Assembly (NCBI GenBank): GCA_003266075.1
Contig: MUZZ01000198.1
Coordinates: forward strand, 9,980 to 52,791
Direction: 5' to 3'
DNA from: Methanosphaera sp. rholeuAM74
Lineage (GTDB): Archaea > Methanobacteriota > Methanobacteria > Methanobacteriales > Methanobacteriaceae
Length of the DNA: 42,812 bases
Below are positions 34,273 through 42,048 of the stretch, one piece after another. The first letter of the stretch is position 1, and each line of letters starts with the position of its first letter. Position numbers and translations under genes: made by a program. The notes beneath the pieces are model-generated. The model worked only from the letters and a program-made list of their open reading frames with translations. It was not told where the DNA came from and searched no databases.

Positions 34273-35208
34273 TTAAAGATCCACTTTTCTTCCACCTTTT
34301 ACTTCACGACCGTCTGTGCTAGTGATTACTATGTAATCCATCAGGTGATTTATCTGGTAATCCTTGAGGTTGAGCTTATCTTTCAAGTCATTGGCTGATG
34401 TGATGTAGTTGCCGTTTTCTCTCATTTGCATGATTTTGTTTACGTGCATGATGTTGATGCCTGGAAGTTTTGATATTTCATCTCTTGTTGCGGTGTTTAT
34501 GTCTATTTTTTGTTTTGGCTTTTCTATTGTTGGTTTAATGTTGGGTTTTATGTCTTCTTGTTTTGGTGGTGTTGGTTTTGGTCTGTTATCCCAGTCATTC
34601 CAATCATCATGTTTTATTATATTATTATTTGTTGGTTTTGGCTTGTTATCGTCTAGTTTCATCACAGTATCTATTATGTTCTTATTGTAGTTGAATTGTT
34701 GGCTTTGATGGTATGGTGAGATATGATATTCTCCTTTGATTGCACTTATTTGTCTGCTATTAAAGCCTAAATACTTTAAGTCATTAAAGTCTGTTATGTA
34801 TATGTTATAATCTCTTAGATTTATTAATCCCCTTGCCTGGCTGTCGCTGATTATTCCATTGTCTATTAGGAATCTGAAATTTGCGGTATTTATGTCGTAG
34901 AGGTTGTAGCCATCATTGTATTCTGGGTATCGTTCTTGTGTCGTGTTTTCTATTTGTCTATCATAGTTGTTGTTTTCTGTGTCTGTATCATCACTGGTTA
35001 GATGATAGATTATTCCTGTAATAATAATGGTTAATGTGAATATTAATAGCTTTCCAGCCCCATTAGAAGCTACGTACAAGAGTATTATGAATATTCCTAT
35101 TGGAATGGTACAGCATGTTACTGTATCGTTGTCAAATGATCCGATAACTAGTAGTATTGAGATAATGATTATTATTAGGCCTATTATTTCTAGTATCACT
35201 TTTTCCAC
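34273..35208 (-). CDS. Membrane protein with ComEA-like helix-hairpin-helix repeats
   Basis: A 311-residue protein. Residues ~1-70 contain two or three membrane segments (VILEIIGLIIIIISILLVIG, TCCTIPIGIFIILLYVAS, LIFTLTIIITGIIYHL). The cytosolic or external remainder has a first HhH-like unit (~100-160: YDINTANFRFLIDNGIISDS, LKYLGFNSRQISAIKGEY), a Pro/Lys/Asp linker, and a second, clear ComEA-type HhH (~238-300: IDINTATRDEISKLPGINIM, ENGNYITSANDLKD, YQINHLMDYIVI). Such domains bind DNA without sequence preference and occur in DNA-uptake receptors and in T2SS-type proteins. Membrane-anchored DNA binding is suggested, but an uptake machine is not visible here. Confidence 0.65.
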   Translation of the reverse strand: MEKVILEIIGLIIIIISILLVIGSFDNDTVTCCTIPIGIFIILLYVASNGAGKLLIFTLTIIITGIIYHLTSDDTDTENNNYDRQIENTTQERYPEYNDGYNLYDINTANFRFLIDNGIISDSQARGLINLRDYNIYITDFNDLKYLGFNSRQISAIKGEYHISPYHQSQQFNYNKNIIDTVMKLDDNKPKPTNNNIIKHDDWNDWDNRPKPTPPKQEDIKPNIKPTIEKPKQKIDINTATRDEISKLPGINIMHVNKIMQMRENGNYITSANDLKDKLNLKDYQINHLMDYIVITSTDGREVKGGRKVDL

Positions 35209-35406
35209 CTTTGTTATTGATATTCTGCTGATATGCTTTTAGTATAAATTATGTTTTGTGGATTTTCATATTTAATCATTGCTATTATTATTAAACCAAT
35301 TTTAATGGGTTAGATTAATTGATTGTGATTATCGGTGTTTGATGGGATTTGTCTAAAAAAAAAGATTATTGTTGGGGGAGAGTTATGATATATTGTTTTT
35401 TTGTGT

Positions 35407-36150
35407 TTATATTTCGAATCCACCGTCTACTTTTATGATTTGTCCGTCCATGAATGCTGAGTCGTCACTTGCCAAGAATAGTGCTACTGTTGCTATGTCT
35501 TCTGGTTGTCCGCATCTTTTTACTGGGCATTGGTCTATCATTTGTTGGACTGCTGATGGTCCTCCTATGCTGTCTACCATTGCTGTGTGTATGAGTCCTG
35601 GTGCTATTCCGTTACACCTTATTTCTGGTCCTAGTTCCCATGCTATGGATTTTGTGAGTCCTGCCATTGCGTGTTTGGAGTCGACGTATGCTGCGAATCC
35701 GTGGTGTGCTCCGAATGATGCTACTGAGCATGTGTTTACTATTGTTCCTTTTCCTTTTTCTTTCATTACTGGTGCTACTAGTTGTGTTAGTAGTAGGCTT
35801 GATGTGACGTTAACGTTGAATATCTTGTTCCATTCTTCTATTGTAAGATCCATTAGTGGTGACATGCTTAGCATTCCTGCGTTGTTAAATAGTATGTCTA
35901 CTGTCCCATAGGTGTCCATTGTGACGTCGAAGATTTTTTGTACGTCGTCTAGGTTTGACATGTCTGCGATTACGTAGATTGCCTCGTTTCCTGCTTCTTT
36001 TATGTCGTCTACTACTTGTTTTGCTCTTTCTTCGTTTCGTCCTGTTACGACTACTTTTGCTCCTTCTTGTGCGAATAGTTTTGCTGATGCTCGTCCCATT
36101 CCTGATGTTGCTCCGGTTACTATTGCTACTTTTCCTTCTAGTTTTGCCAT
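35407..36150 (-). CDS. Short-chain dehydrogenase/reductase
   Basis: A 247-residue classical SDR of full length. The cofactor motif is TGATSGMG (residues 12-19). NNAG lies at 89-92, Asn114 in the active site, and the catalytic Ser142, Tyr155 and Lys159 in YVDSK. The Rossmann fold ends with IKVDGG. VVTGRN with Arg38 after strand 2 suggests preference for NADP(H). It resembles FabG and hydroxysteroid-type SDRs; a fatty-acid synthase is not expected in this lineage, so the substrate is unknown. The gene stands alone on the - strand, divergent from the zinc-ribbon gene at 36346. The start ATG follows an A-rich leader and no strong Shine-Dalgarno site is visible. Confidence 0.85.
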   Translation of the reverse strand: MAKLEGKVAIVTGATSGMGRASAKLFAQEGAKVVVTGRNEERAKQVVDDIKEAGNEAIYVIADMSNLDDVQKIFDVTMDTYGTVDILFNNAGMLSMSPLMDLTIEEWNKIFNVNVTSSLLLTQLVAPVMKEKGKGTIVNTCSVASFGAHHGFAAYVDSKHAMAGLTKSIAWELGPEIRCNGIAPGLIHTAMVDSIGGPSAVQQMIDQCPVKRCGQPEDIATVALFLASDDSAFMDGQIIKVDGGFEI

Positions 36151-36345
36151 GTTTTTTTTGCCTCACATATTTTATATTTATAATAATTTTATTCTTATGT
36201 ATATATTAATCATCATGATTTATATAGTTTTTCATAATTTAATATAATAATTTTACTGTCCATGTATTTGCTAGGATCCCATAGCCCCACTAACAAAAAG
36301 TCTTATAACAAATATTGTATAGAAATAATAGTATAGGTGAGTATA

Positions 36346-36564
36346 TTGTTACTAAAATGTGATATATGTGGAACAGAGTTTGACCATACCGAGGCAGGAG
36401 ACTGTGACTGTGGCATGGGATGTGGTGGAGTGAATGTTAAGTGTCCAGAATGTGGAATACACGTGATACTCCCACCAGAACTACAAGAATTAAAAAAACA
36501 TGAAAAGAACTCAAAGAATATGTTAGATCAACTCGAAAAGGAGTTAGGACTTAAATTTGATTAG
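36346..36564 (+). CDS. Small zinc-ribbon protein
   Basis: A 72-residue protein with paired cysteines: CDICGTEF, then GDCDCGMGCGGVNVKCPECG. The rest is a charged helix. AGGTGA (36335-36340) best suits a TTG start at 36346, giving MLLKCDIC; a GTG at 36337 overlaps that site. It directly precedes the TrmO-like gene, ending one base before its ATG, so both are probably one transcript. Its function is unknown; a small zinc protein coupled to RNA modification is plausible. Confidence 0.65.
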   Translation: MLLKCDICGTEFDHTEAGDCDCGMGCGGVNVKCPECGIHVILPPELQELKKHEKNSKNMLDQLEKELGLKFD

Positions 36565-36565
36565 C

Positions 36566-36955
36566 ATGGATGAAATAACATTCACACCAATAGGATATAT
36601 AAAGTCACCATACACTAGTATAGAGGATATGCCCAAGAATACATCCCAATCAGGGGATACACAAGCACAGATAATAGTTGATGAGAAATACATAGAGTGT
36701 ATGAGTGATATGATGGTAAATGATGAATATATGCTGATATTCTATTTCCACAAATCCATAGGATATGAAGATAAAGTACCACTACGAGGTGTTGGTCCAG
36801 TTATGGGCGTATTTTCGACTCATGCACCGAACAGACCCAACCCAATAGGTGTGTCCACTATAAAAATACGTGAAATAGACTCGAATGTGATTACATTTAC
36901 TGGCGTTGATATGTTAGATGCTACACCAGTACTTGACTTGAAAAAAATATATTAG
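36566..36955 (+). CDS. tRNA methyltransferase of the TrmO/TsaA (UPF0066) family
   Basis: A 129-residue protein with the family hallmark GVFSTHAPNRPNPIGVS and TPIGYIKSPYTSIEDMP at the N-terminus. TrmO uses S-adenosylmethionine to methylate N6 of the threonylcarbamoyl adenosine at tRNA position 37. Archaeal members are short, single-domain beta proteins, and this length fits. The reading starts at the ATG at 36566, one base after the zinc-ribbon gene; an in-frame TTG at 36557 would overlap that gene. The C-terminus (LDLKKIY) is slightly shorter than the usual ...KPY ending. Confidence 0.85.
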   Translation: MDEITFTPIGYIKSPYTSIEDMPKNTSQSGDTQAQIIVDEKYIECMSDMMVNDEYMLIFYFHKSIGYEDKVPLRGVGPVMGVFSTHAPNRPNPIGVSTIKIREIDSNVITFTGVDMLDATPVLDLKKIY

Positions 36956-36985
36956 AGATGAAAAAAATAGTTAAATACAATATTT

Positions 36986-37366
36986 TTATACGTATATGTT
37001 CTTTTGTCCACATTTAGGACAGTGACTTAGTGATGAATTATATCTTGCACCACATCCAGGGTATTTACAGGTTTTTATGTACCCACTTGCCTTGTTTACT
37101 CCTGCTTCTTCATAGGTTACCTTTCCCCCAGATGATGACGAAGATGATGATGATGATTTACTAGTTTCTGTAATAGAGTCTTCTTCTTTTGTCAGGTTTT
37201 CTTTTGTGTCCTCTAACTCGTTTTTAACATCTTGTAATTGATGTTTTAAGTCATCATTTTCTTTTTGTAAGTCCTCATAGACTAAGTAGCCCCCTACCGC
37301 CATTATAGCTATTAGTGCTACCAGCAGTACTGATATTATTATACCCACATCTGAACGCATAATCAT
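36986..37366 (-). CDS. Membrane-anchored coiled-coil protein with zinc ribbon
   Basis: A 126-residue protein. One membrane segment (~7-29: VGIIISVLLVALIAIMAVGG) is followed by a predicted coiled coil (~30-68: LKHQLQDVKNELEDTKENLT), a serine run (SSSSSSSSSGG) and a zinc-ribbon-like end (CKYPGCGARY, CPKCGQ). The arrangement suggests a small membrane adaptor that holds a cytoplasmic or surface zinc domain. It lies convergent with the TrmO-like gene, 30 bases apart. I do not recognise a named family. Confidence 0.65.
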   Translation of the reverse strand: MIMRSDVGIIISVLLVALIAIMAVGGYLVYEDLQKENDDLKHQLQDVKNELEDTKENLTKEEDSITETSKSSSSSSSSSGGKVTYEEAGVNKASGYIKTCKYPGCGARYNSSLSHCPKCGQKNIYV

Positions 37367-37477
37367 TTTTCTCCATTATAATTGTTATGTATATTTTTGT
37401 AGTTTTTAGTTTAAAAAGTTATTCCAATAATTCTAAATATCATGTTGAATATATAGTCTACTAGTGAAGTGTTGGTT

Positions 37478-38263
37478 ATGAAGAGTGATTACGAGGAAGT
37501 TGTTAGTCCAGTTGATAACAAGAAGTACTATTTTGCAGTTGAAGAGGCTGACAATATAAAAGAGATTCCGTTAAAAGAGTTCTTAGTGAGTACCTACCCA
37601 GACATATTAGATAGTCTTAGAAGTGATGGCATTATTGTAGATAACCTTAAGTGGAGGCTTTTTAAGGAAGTCAAGTCTGATGACTGTGTTGTCGGCTATG
37701 TAACATATGACATCCTAGAAGAGTTTACTGACTACACTATCCTAGTTCTTAACAGCTACTATATTATTGGCAAATACCATGACTATGGATTGATTGTTGA
37801 TGATATCATTGAAACCGGCTTTAGCCTAGGATTTAATGTGGTCATCCGTTACCCTGCTAGGTGTCTGGTTGAGGCATTAGTTAAAAAGAATGTTGCAACA
37901 CGTGTAGATGATTCTATTGTCTTATCTGATATTCCATTACTATGTGATACTGTGTCCTTGTCTGATGCCTGTAGTTGTGTTGTTGAGGATTACGTCCTGG
38001 ATAAAAGCAATGCTTCTTATTCTATTTCCACAATTTATGATGTTGACTTGTGTGGAGTTGTTTGTCTGACATCTTCTGTTGATAAGGTCTATGATGGCCA
38101 AGACTTGGATGAGAGTGAACTTGAAGACTACTGTAGCATCGGATTAGCCACTAGGTGTGATGTTGAACGTTTTGACTGTCTTAATAAGCGAAGAAAAGTT
38201 CTTCCTATGGGGGATTACTTTAAGAGTTTAGCCTCGTTATTAGAGGATTATGAGGAAAACTGA
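37478..38263 (+). CDS. Conserved-looking protein of unknown function, possibly GNAT-like
   Basis: A 261-residue protein. The middle (CVVGYVTYDILEEFTDYTIL, YYIIGKYHDYGLIVDDIIET, GFNVVIRYPARCLVEALVKK) has an alternating strand-helix pattern reminiscent of acetyltransferases. A clear acetyl-CoA loop is missing, so this remains a guess. Acidic throughout, without signal or membrane segment. The ATG at 37478 is preferred to the GTG at 37469; neither has a strong ribosome site. A terminator-like hairpin follows. Confidence 0.5.
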   Translation: MKSDYEEVVSPVDNKKYYFAVEEADNIKEIPLKEFLVSTYPDILDSLRSDGIIVDNLKWRLFKEVKSDDCVVGYVTYDILEEFTDYTILVLNSYYIIGKYHDYGLIVDDIIETGFSLGFNVVIRYPARCLVEALVKKNVATRVDDSIVLSDIPLLCDTVSLSDACSCVVEDYVLDKSNASYSISTIYDVDLCGVVCLTSSVDKVYDGQDLDESELEDYCSIGLATRCDVERFDCLNKRRKVLPMGDYFKSLASLLEDYEEN

Positions 38264-38269
38264 TTAAAC

Positions 38270-38320
38270 CTGGCATAATTATTAGTGGTTGCCAGTTATA
38301 CTCTTTTGATTTTTTTAACT
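38270..38320 (+). terminator. Hairpin and T-rich terminator
   Basis: CTGGCA (38270-38275) pairs with TGCCAG (38290-38295), followed by a T-rich tail (TTTTGATTTTTTT). It separates the unknown gene from the barnase-like gene, which therefore has its own promoter. Confidence 0.5.
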
Positions 38321-38446
38321 CACATCCGTATCTACATCAGCTTTTTCTTTTTCTATTCTTTTTTCAACAACTCATAAATACTATTACTGTTAGATATATT
38401 ATACAATCATAGTTTATTAACACATATATGGGGGAGGTGTATGTCT

Positions 38447-38905
38447 ATGGATAAGCGTTTAATCGGCATCGTTGTTGTGGTTATTGTAGCTTTATTGGGT
38501 TCATTATTCGCATTTAATGGTGATGGTGGCAATTCATCCCTAAACGCCAGTATTGACGTGGCTGACACTGTTAATGTCACCGAGGATGGTGAGTACGTTA
38601 GCGTTGAGGAGGTTTCTGCATATATTAAGAAGTTTCATAAGCTTCCAGGCAATTATATAACTAAGAAGGAGGCTCAGTCGCTCGGATGGAGTGGTGGTCC
38701 ACTTAAGTCCTATGCTCCTGGTAAGAGTATTGGCGGTGATGTCTTCACCAACAGACAGGGATTGTTGCCACCTAGCAGTAAGTACATTGAATGTGATATT
38801 GATGCTAATGGTACTAGTCGTGGTCCTAAGAGAATTGTCTATTCGACTGATGACTACAGGGTTTATTATACTAGTGACCATTATAACAGCTTTAAAGAAG
38901 TATAG
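38447..38905 (+). CDS. Barnase-type ribonuclease, exported or membrane-anchored
   Basis: A protein of about 152 residues. An N-terminal hydrophobic segment (IGIVVVVIVALLGSLFAF) acts as signal or anchor, followed by ~30 residues of spacer. The catalytic domain is close to barnase over its length: LPGNYITKKEAQSLGW, APGKSIGGDVFTNRQG, and SDHYNSF at the end. Equivalents of barnase Lys27, Glu73, Arg83, Arg87 and His102 are all present (Lys75, Glu117, Arg127, Arg131, His147, numbered from the ATG at 38441). The enzyme should cut single-stranded RNA after guanosine. GGAGGTG (38433-38439) favours ATG 38447. The inhibitor gene follows directly. Domains of this kind are mainly bacterial and fungal, so transfer into an archaeon is likely. 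Confidence 0.9.
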   Translation: MDKRLIGIVVVVIVALLGSLFAFNGDGGNSSLNASIDVADTVNVTEDGEYVSVEEVSAYIKKFHKLPGNYITKKEAQSLGWSGGPLKSYAPGKSIGGDVFTNRQGLLPPSSKYIECDIDANGTSRGPKRIVYSTDDYRVYYTSDHYNSFKEV

Positions 38906-38929
38906 AATTATTTAGGGGAGATGGTTTTT

Positions 38930-39175
38930 TTGACGAAAGTTATCATCCTTGATGGTAAGCTTATAAAGAAGAGGTCTCATGACTATTTATCGGAGGTCTT
39001 TGACTTTCCATCATATTATGGTAGGAATCTCGATGCTTTATATGATTGCTTAACTGATATTGGTACCCAAACGGAGATTCACTTGATTAACTCTAGGTAT
39101 GTGTCGTTGGACTTGATTGACACATTCATTGATGCTAGTTGTTCGTCAAGTTTTATTACCTTTATCGAGGAGTAA
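38930..39175 (+). CDS. Barstar-type ribonuclease inhibitor
   Basis: An 81-residue barstar: a first strand KVIILDGK, a helix, and the interface segment SYYGRNLDALYDCLTD, equal to barstar EYYGENLDALWDCLTG. The two barnase-binding aspartates (barstar Asp35 and Asp39) and Tyr29 are kept; Trp38 is replaced by Tyr. It lies 24 bases after the ribonuclease gene. AGGGGAG (38914-38920) is too close to the ATG at 38921, so TTG at 38930 is the likely start and gives a normal barstar N-terminus. There is no signal peptide: it should stay in the cytoplasm and protect the producer. C-terminus is slightly shorter than in the bacterial protein. Confidence 0.9.
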   Translation: MTKVIILDGKLIKKRSHDYLSEVFDFPSYYGRNLDALYDCLTDIGTQTEIHLINSRYVSLDLIDTFIDASCSSSFITFIEE

Positions 39176-39188
39176 TCCTGATTAACTG

Positions 39189-39230
39189 GTGGGTTTTATC
39201 TTTGCCCACTTAAATCTTATTTTTATGAAA
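39189..39230. terminator. Short hairpin between barstar and cbiQ
   Basis: GTGGG (39189-39193) pairs with CCCAC (39205-39209), followed by a T-rich stretch. On the other strand a long T run (complement of A 39237-39244) lies after cbiQ. The convergent genes can thus both end here. Confidence 0.4.
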
Positions 39231-39265
39231 AGTTTAAAAAAAAAGTTGCAAGTTTTTTTTGGCAT

Positions 39266-40057
39266 TTATATTATATTATGTGTTATTAGTGTAAGTATTA
39301 TCATGATGATTACTGGTATTAGTAGGTATAATATGCTATTTCTTGTTAGCCTTGTTTTGTGTGTATAGATCCTACTATGGCTTGAGTATCCCCTGCTTGC
39401 CATTGCACTGTAGACTATTTCTCCTTTCTCGTATGACCTGATAAACATCATCAGAAACAGGTATCCTACTTGTCGTACCTTCCAGAGGTATGGTGTTTTG
39501 TTTGTGAATGTGAATCCACGTGAAGCCTGTGCATTTCTAATGTTTTGTAGTTCATCATAGAATAGGAATATGAATCTTACAAATAATGTGAATATCATCG
39601 CAAATTCATGTGGCATATGTAGTTGTCTGAATGCTACTGCTAAGTCCTTCATTGGTGTAATGAATGAGAATAATATTGTTGCTGTTATGGTTACCACTAG
39701 TCTTGACAGTAGTAGTGCAGCGAATTCTATTCCCTCTAGAGTTATGTTTAATCCTAGTGGTAGTGCGTATAGTACTTGTCCTGGTTGTATGAATGGCTGG
39801 AATATTGCTATAAAGAATCCGAATGGCAGTATCAGTAGTACCCTCATTAATGCATCTTTCAAGCCTATCTTTGAGATTATTATGAGTATTATCAGGTATA
39901 CTTCCATTGTGATGAATACTAGCTTGTCAGTGCTTGTTACTGTGTAGAATATTACTATTAGTAGGACTATTAGTTTTATTCGTGTGTCTACGCTGTGTAG
40001 TAATGAGTTCTGGTCTGACATCAACTCTTGTTGTTGTAGTTGTTTTATACTTACCAT
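39266..40057 (-). CDS. cbiQ: ECF transporter T component, CbiQ
   Basis: A 263-residue membrane protein with five to six predicted spans. It has the two Ala-x-x-ArgGly coupling motifs of T components (AQASRGF and AMASRGY), which contact the ATPase. CbiQ links the ATPase to the CbiM/CbiN substrate unit in cobalt or nickel uptake. It is the third gene of cbiM-cbiN-cbiQ on the - strand. No cbiO ATPase gene follows: the next gene downstream is the convergent barstar gene, so the ATPase must be encoded elsewhere. Metal (cobalt for corrinoids or nickel for F430 and hydrogenase) cannot be decided from this protein. Confidence 0.9.
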   Translation of the reverse strand: MVSIKQLQQQELMSDQNSLLHSVDTRIKLIVLLIVIFYTVTSTDKLVFITMEVYLIILIIISKIGLKDALMRVLLILPFGFFIAIFQPFIQPGQVLYALPLGLNITLEGIEFAALLLSRLVVTITATILFSFITPMKDLAVAFRQLHMPHEFAMIFTLFVRFIFLFYDELQNIRNAQASRGFTFTNKTPYLWKVRQVGYLFLMMFIRSYEKGEIVYSAMASRGYSSHSRIYTHKTRLTRNSILYLLIPVIIMIILTLITHNII

Positions 40058-40164
40058 GTTATCATTTTAAATATTTGTTCTTCAATGTTAATATGTTTTA
40101 TTTAAATAATGTTTTAAAAATAGTTTACAAAAAAAGAATAATGAGTTGGAATATTATTACTCAT

Positions 40165-40479
40165 TTATTCGTGTTTGGTTGCAAGGTAGAATACCCCGTA
40201 TGCTAGTGCTACGGTCAATATTGCACCTATGACAAGACAGATGACTCCACCTATAGGGCTTGCATCATCTTCATTTTCTGTTGGGAAATTGTAATCAGGC
40301 ATTATTGGACTAATTACTGAATCAGCTTCAAGTGCATCTGCTGCGACCTGGTATGTTTCACCAATATTTTCTGCTGATTTTTCCAGTCCATCAGGGTCTC
40401 CTGATGCTAGAAATGGTGACAATAAACAGACTATTAATGCTATTACAAATATTCCTGCGTATACAGTTTTATTATCCAT
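40165..40479 (-). CDS. cbiN: ECF transporter accessory subunit, CbiN
   Basis: A 104-residue protein with two membrane segments, one at each end (IFVIALIVCLLSPFLAS, ICLVIGAILTVALAYGVFYL), and an external loop between them, as usual for CbiN. The loop contains SGDPDGLEKSAE, a family hallmark. It works with CbiM in binding and passing the divalent metal. AGGTGAT precedes the start codon, and the gene lies 10 bases after cbiM. Confidence 0.9.
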   Translation of the reverse strand: MDNKTVYAGIFVIALIVCLLSPFLASGDPDGLEKSAENIGETYQVAADALEADSVISPIMPDYNFPTENEDDASPIGGVICLVIGAILTVALAYGVFYLATKHE

Positions 40480-40489
40480 ATTATCACCT

Positions 40490-41113
40490 TTAGTTATTCC
40501 ATGCCAGTAGGTCTGGCCTGACTTTTTCCAGTCCAGCTATGATAACTGTGGTAATAATTGCTTCAATTACTCCTATCATTGCGTGGAATAGTCCCATCCA
40601 GTATATTCCGAGACTTAGTGGGAATGTTCCACTTAGTGCCATTTCTATTGCTGCTACTAGTGCTGCAATAAAACATGCTGCCCATGCAGATGCGAATATA
40701 GCTGGGTATTTTCCGATTGAGTCTTTGAGTGCGTTGAATCCATAGTAACCTACAAATCCTCCTACTACACCCATGTTGATTATGTTTGCTCCGAGAGCTG
40801 TGATTCCTCCGTCTCCAAAGAATATTGCTTGGAGGATTAATACCACTGTTAGTACTAGTATTGCTGCGTATGGACTGCAGAATATTATTGCAACTAATGC
40901 TGCTCCTAGTAGGTGACCACTTGATCCAAATGGTACTGGGAGGTTGAATGATTGAATTGCAAATATACCTGCTGCTAGTACTGCGAGTAATGGTATGTAT
41001 TTTTCATCTAAGTTATCTCTACTCCATTTTAGTGAAAGGTATATACATACTATTGCTATTATGTATAATATTGCACATAATGGAATTGATATAAAACCAT
41101 CGGGTATATGCAT
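40490..41113 (-). CDS. cbiM: ECF transporter substrate subunit, CbiM
   Basis: A 207-residue protein that begins MHIPDGFI; the N-terminal Met and His (with the next His in FGSSGHLLGA) form the metal site in CbiM/NikM. Six to seven membrane spans are readable. It opens the cbiMNQ operon, and the 295-base spacer upstream contains repeated GTAATAC words that may be regulator sites. The family imports cobalt or nickel, and methanogens need both. Confidence 0.9.
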   Translation of the reverse strand: MHIPDGFISIPLCAILYIIAIVCIYLSLKWSRDNLDEKYIPLLAVLAAGIFAIQSFNLPVPFGSSGHLLGAALVAIIFCSPYAAILVLTVVLILQAIFFGDGGITALGANIINMGVVGGFVGYYGFNALKDSIGKYPAIFASAWAACFIAALVAAIEMALSGTFPLSLGIYWMGLFHAMIGVIEAIITTVIIAGLEKVRPDLLAWNN

Positions 41114-41187
41114 ATATTTTATCTCCTAATTTCCTTTATTTATGCGATAGAATGTTTTCTTAATTTATATAAAATGAACATAATTTT

Positions 41188-41376
41188 GTAATACTTTTAT
41201 TTAGTAAATTATTATATTCATACATTTATATATATATGTCTTAATATATAAATTATTCGATAAAAACACATTCTAAGACAATTATAGACAATATACAGTA
41301 TTACTTAAACTTCAAAATACATAAAAAAAGTAATACATTATTACTTTAAGCAACTATAAACAAATAAAAGTAATAC
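41188..41376. promoter_or_regulatory. Repeated GTAATAC words upstream of cbiM
   Basis: GTAATAC occurs at 41188-41194, 41330-41336 and 41370-41376, and its complement GTATTAC at 41298-41304. The inverted pair 41298/41330 is separated by 25 bases; the two direct copies are 40 bases apart. A metal-responsive repressor (NikR-like) is an inference from the neighbouring gene. The spacer 41114-41408 is otherwise AT-rich with no gene. Confidence 0.4.
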
Positions 41377-41408
41377 AAACAAAAAAAGAATAAAAAATAA
41401 AAGAAAAA

Positions 41409-42035
41409 TTAACCCATATTAATTTCACCCAAAAGGTCAACACAAGTCCCACGAGGATCACTACTAAGCATAATCTCAGAAACAACAGCAACACAATCAA
41501 AACCATAACGTTTCACGATATCATACGCATTCGACGTCTTAATACCACCAATAGCAACAGTAGGAATACTGATATTATCCCTAATCTTAACTAACTCCTC
41601 ATGAGTAGCAATCACAGCATCAGTCTTAGTACTAGTCTCAACAATAGCACCCACACCAACATAATCAGCACCATCACGCTCGGCCAAAAGCGACTGCCTA
41701 AAAGTATGAGTACTAATACCAATAGTCATATCCTCCCCAACAATACTACGAGCAACACTACACGGCATATCACTCTGACCAAGATGCACACCACTAGCAC
41801 CCACAGCCAAGGCAACATCAACACGGTCATTAATAATCAACGGAACATCATAAACATCAGCAATCCGCTTAACCTTTAAAGCCAAGTCACAGAAATCCCT
41901 AGTAGAAGAAGACTTCTCCCTAAGCTGCACAATAGACACACCACCAAGGATAGACTCCTCAACAATATTCAAAAACTCATCTTCACCAAAGCCAAACCTA
42001 TCAGTAACCAAATACAATTCAACACTACCCATCAT
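41409..42035 (-). CDS. thiE: Thiamine-phosphate synthase
   Basis: A 208-residue TIM-barrel enzyme of normal length. Motifs: LYLVTDR at the start, VQLREKSSSTRDF, INDRVDVALAVGASGVHLGQ with SDMP, VGVGAIVETSTK, and VAIGGI at the phosphate end. It joins hydroxymethylpyrimidine diphosphate to thiazole phosphate to give thiamine phosphate. It lies 13 bases after thiM in the same operon. The coding strand is strongly G/T-rich, as is its partner. Alternative ATG codons at the start (MMGSV) do not alter the domain. Confidence 0.93.
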   Translation of the reverse strand: MMGSVELYLVTDRFGFGEDEFLNIVEESILGGVSIVQLREKSSSTRDFCDLALKVKRIADVYDVPLIINDRVDVALAVGASGVHLGQSDMPCSVARSIVGEDMTIGISTHTFRQSLLAERDGADYVGVGAIVETSTKTDAVIATHEELVKIRDNISIPTVAIGGIKTSNAYDIVKRYGFDCVAVVSEIMLSSDPRGTCVDLLGEINMG

Positions 42036-42048
42036 ACAACACCAACTA

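Noticed and set aside
34053..34295. 80-codon open frame on the - strand
   Set aside because: It overlaps the end of the helix-hairpin-helix gene, lacks a ribosome site and shows no protein pattern.
36566..36955. TrmO-like gene as truncated
   Set aside because: The C-terminus is slightly short, but the other frames show no continuation and archaeal members are short.
41114..41408. Cobalamin or other riboswitch upstream of cbiM
   Set aside because: The spacer is almost all A/T with no structured, GC-containing conserved core visible.
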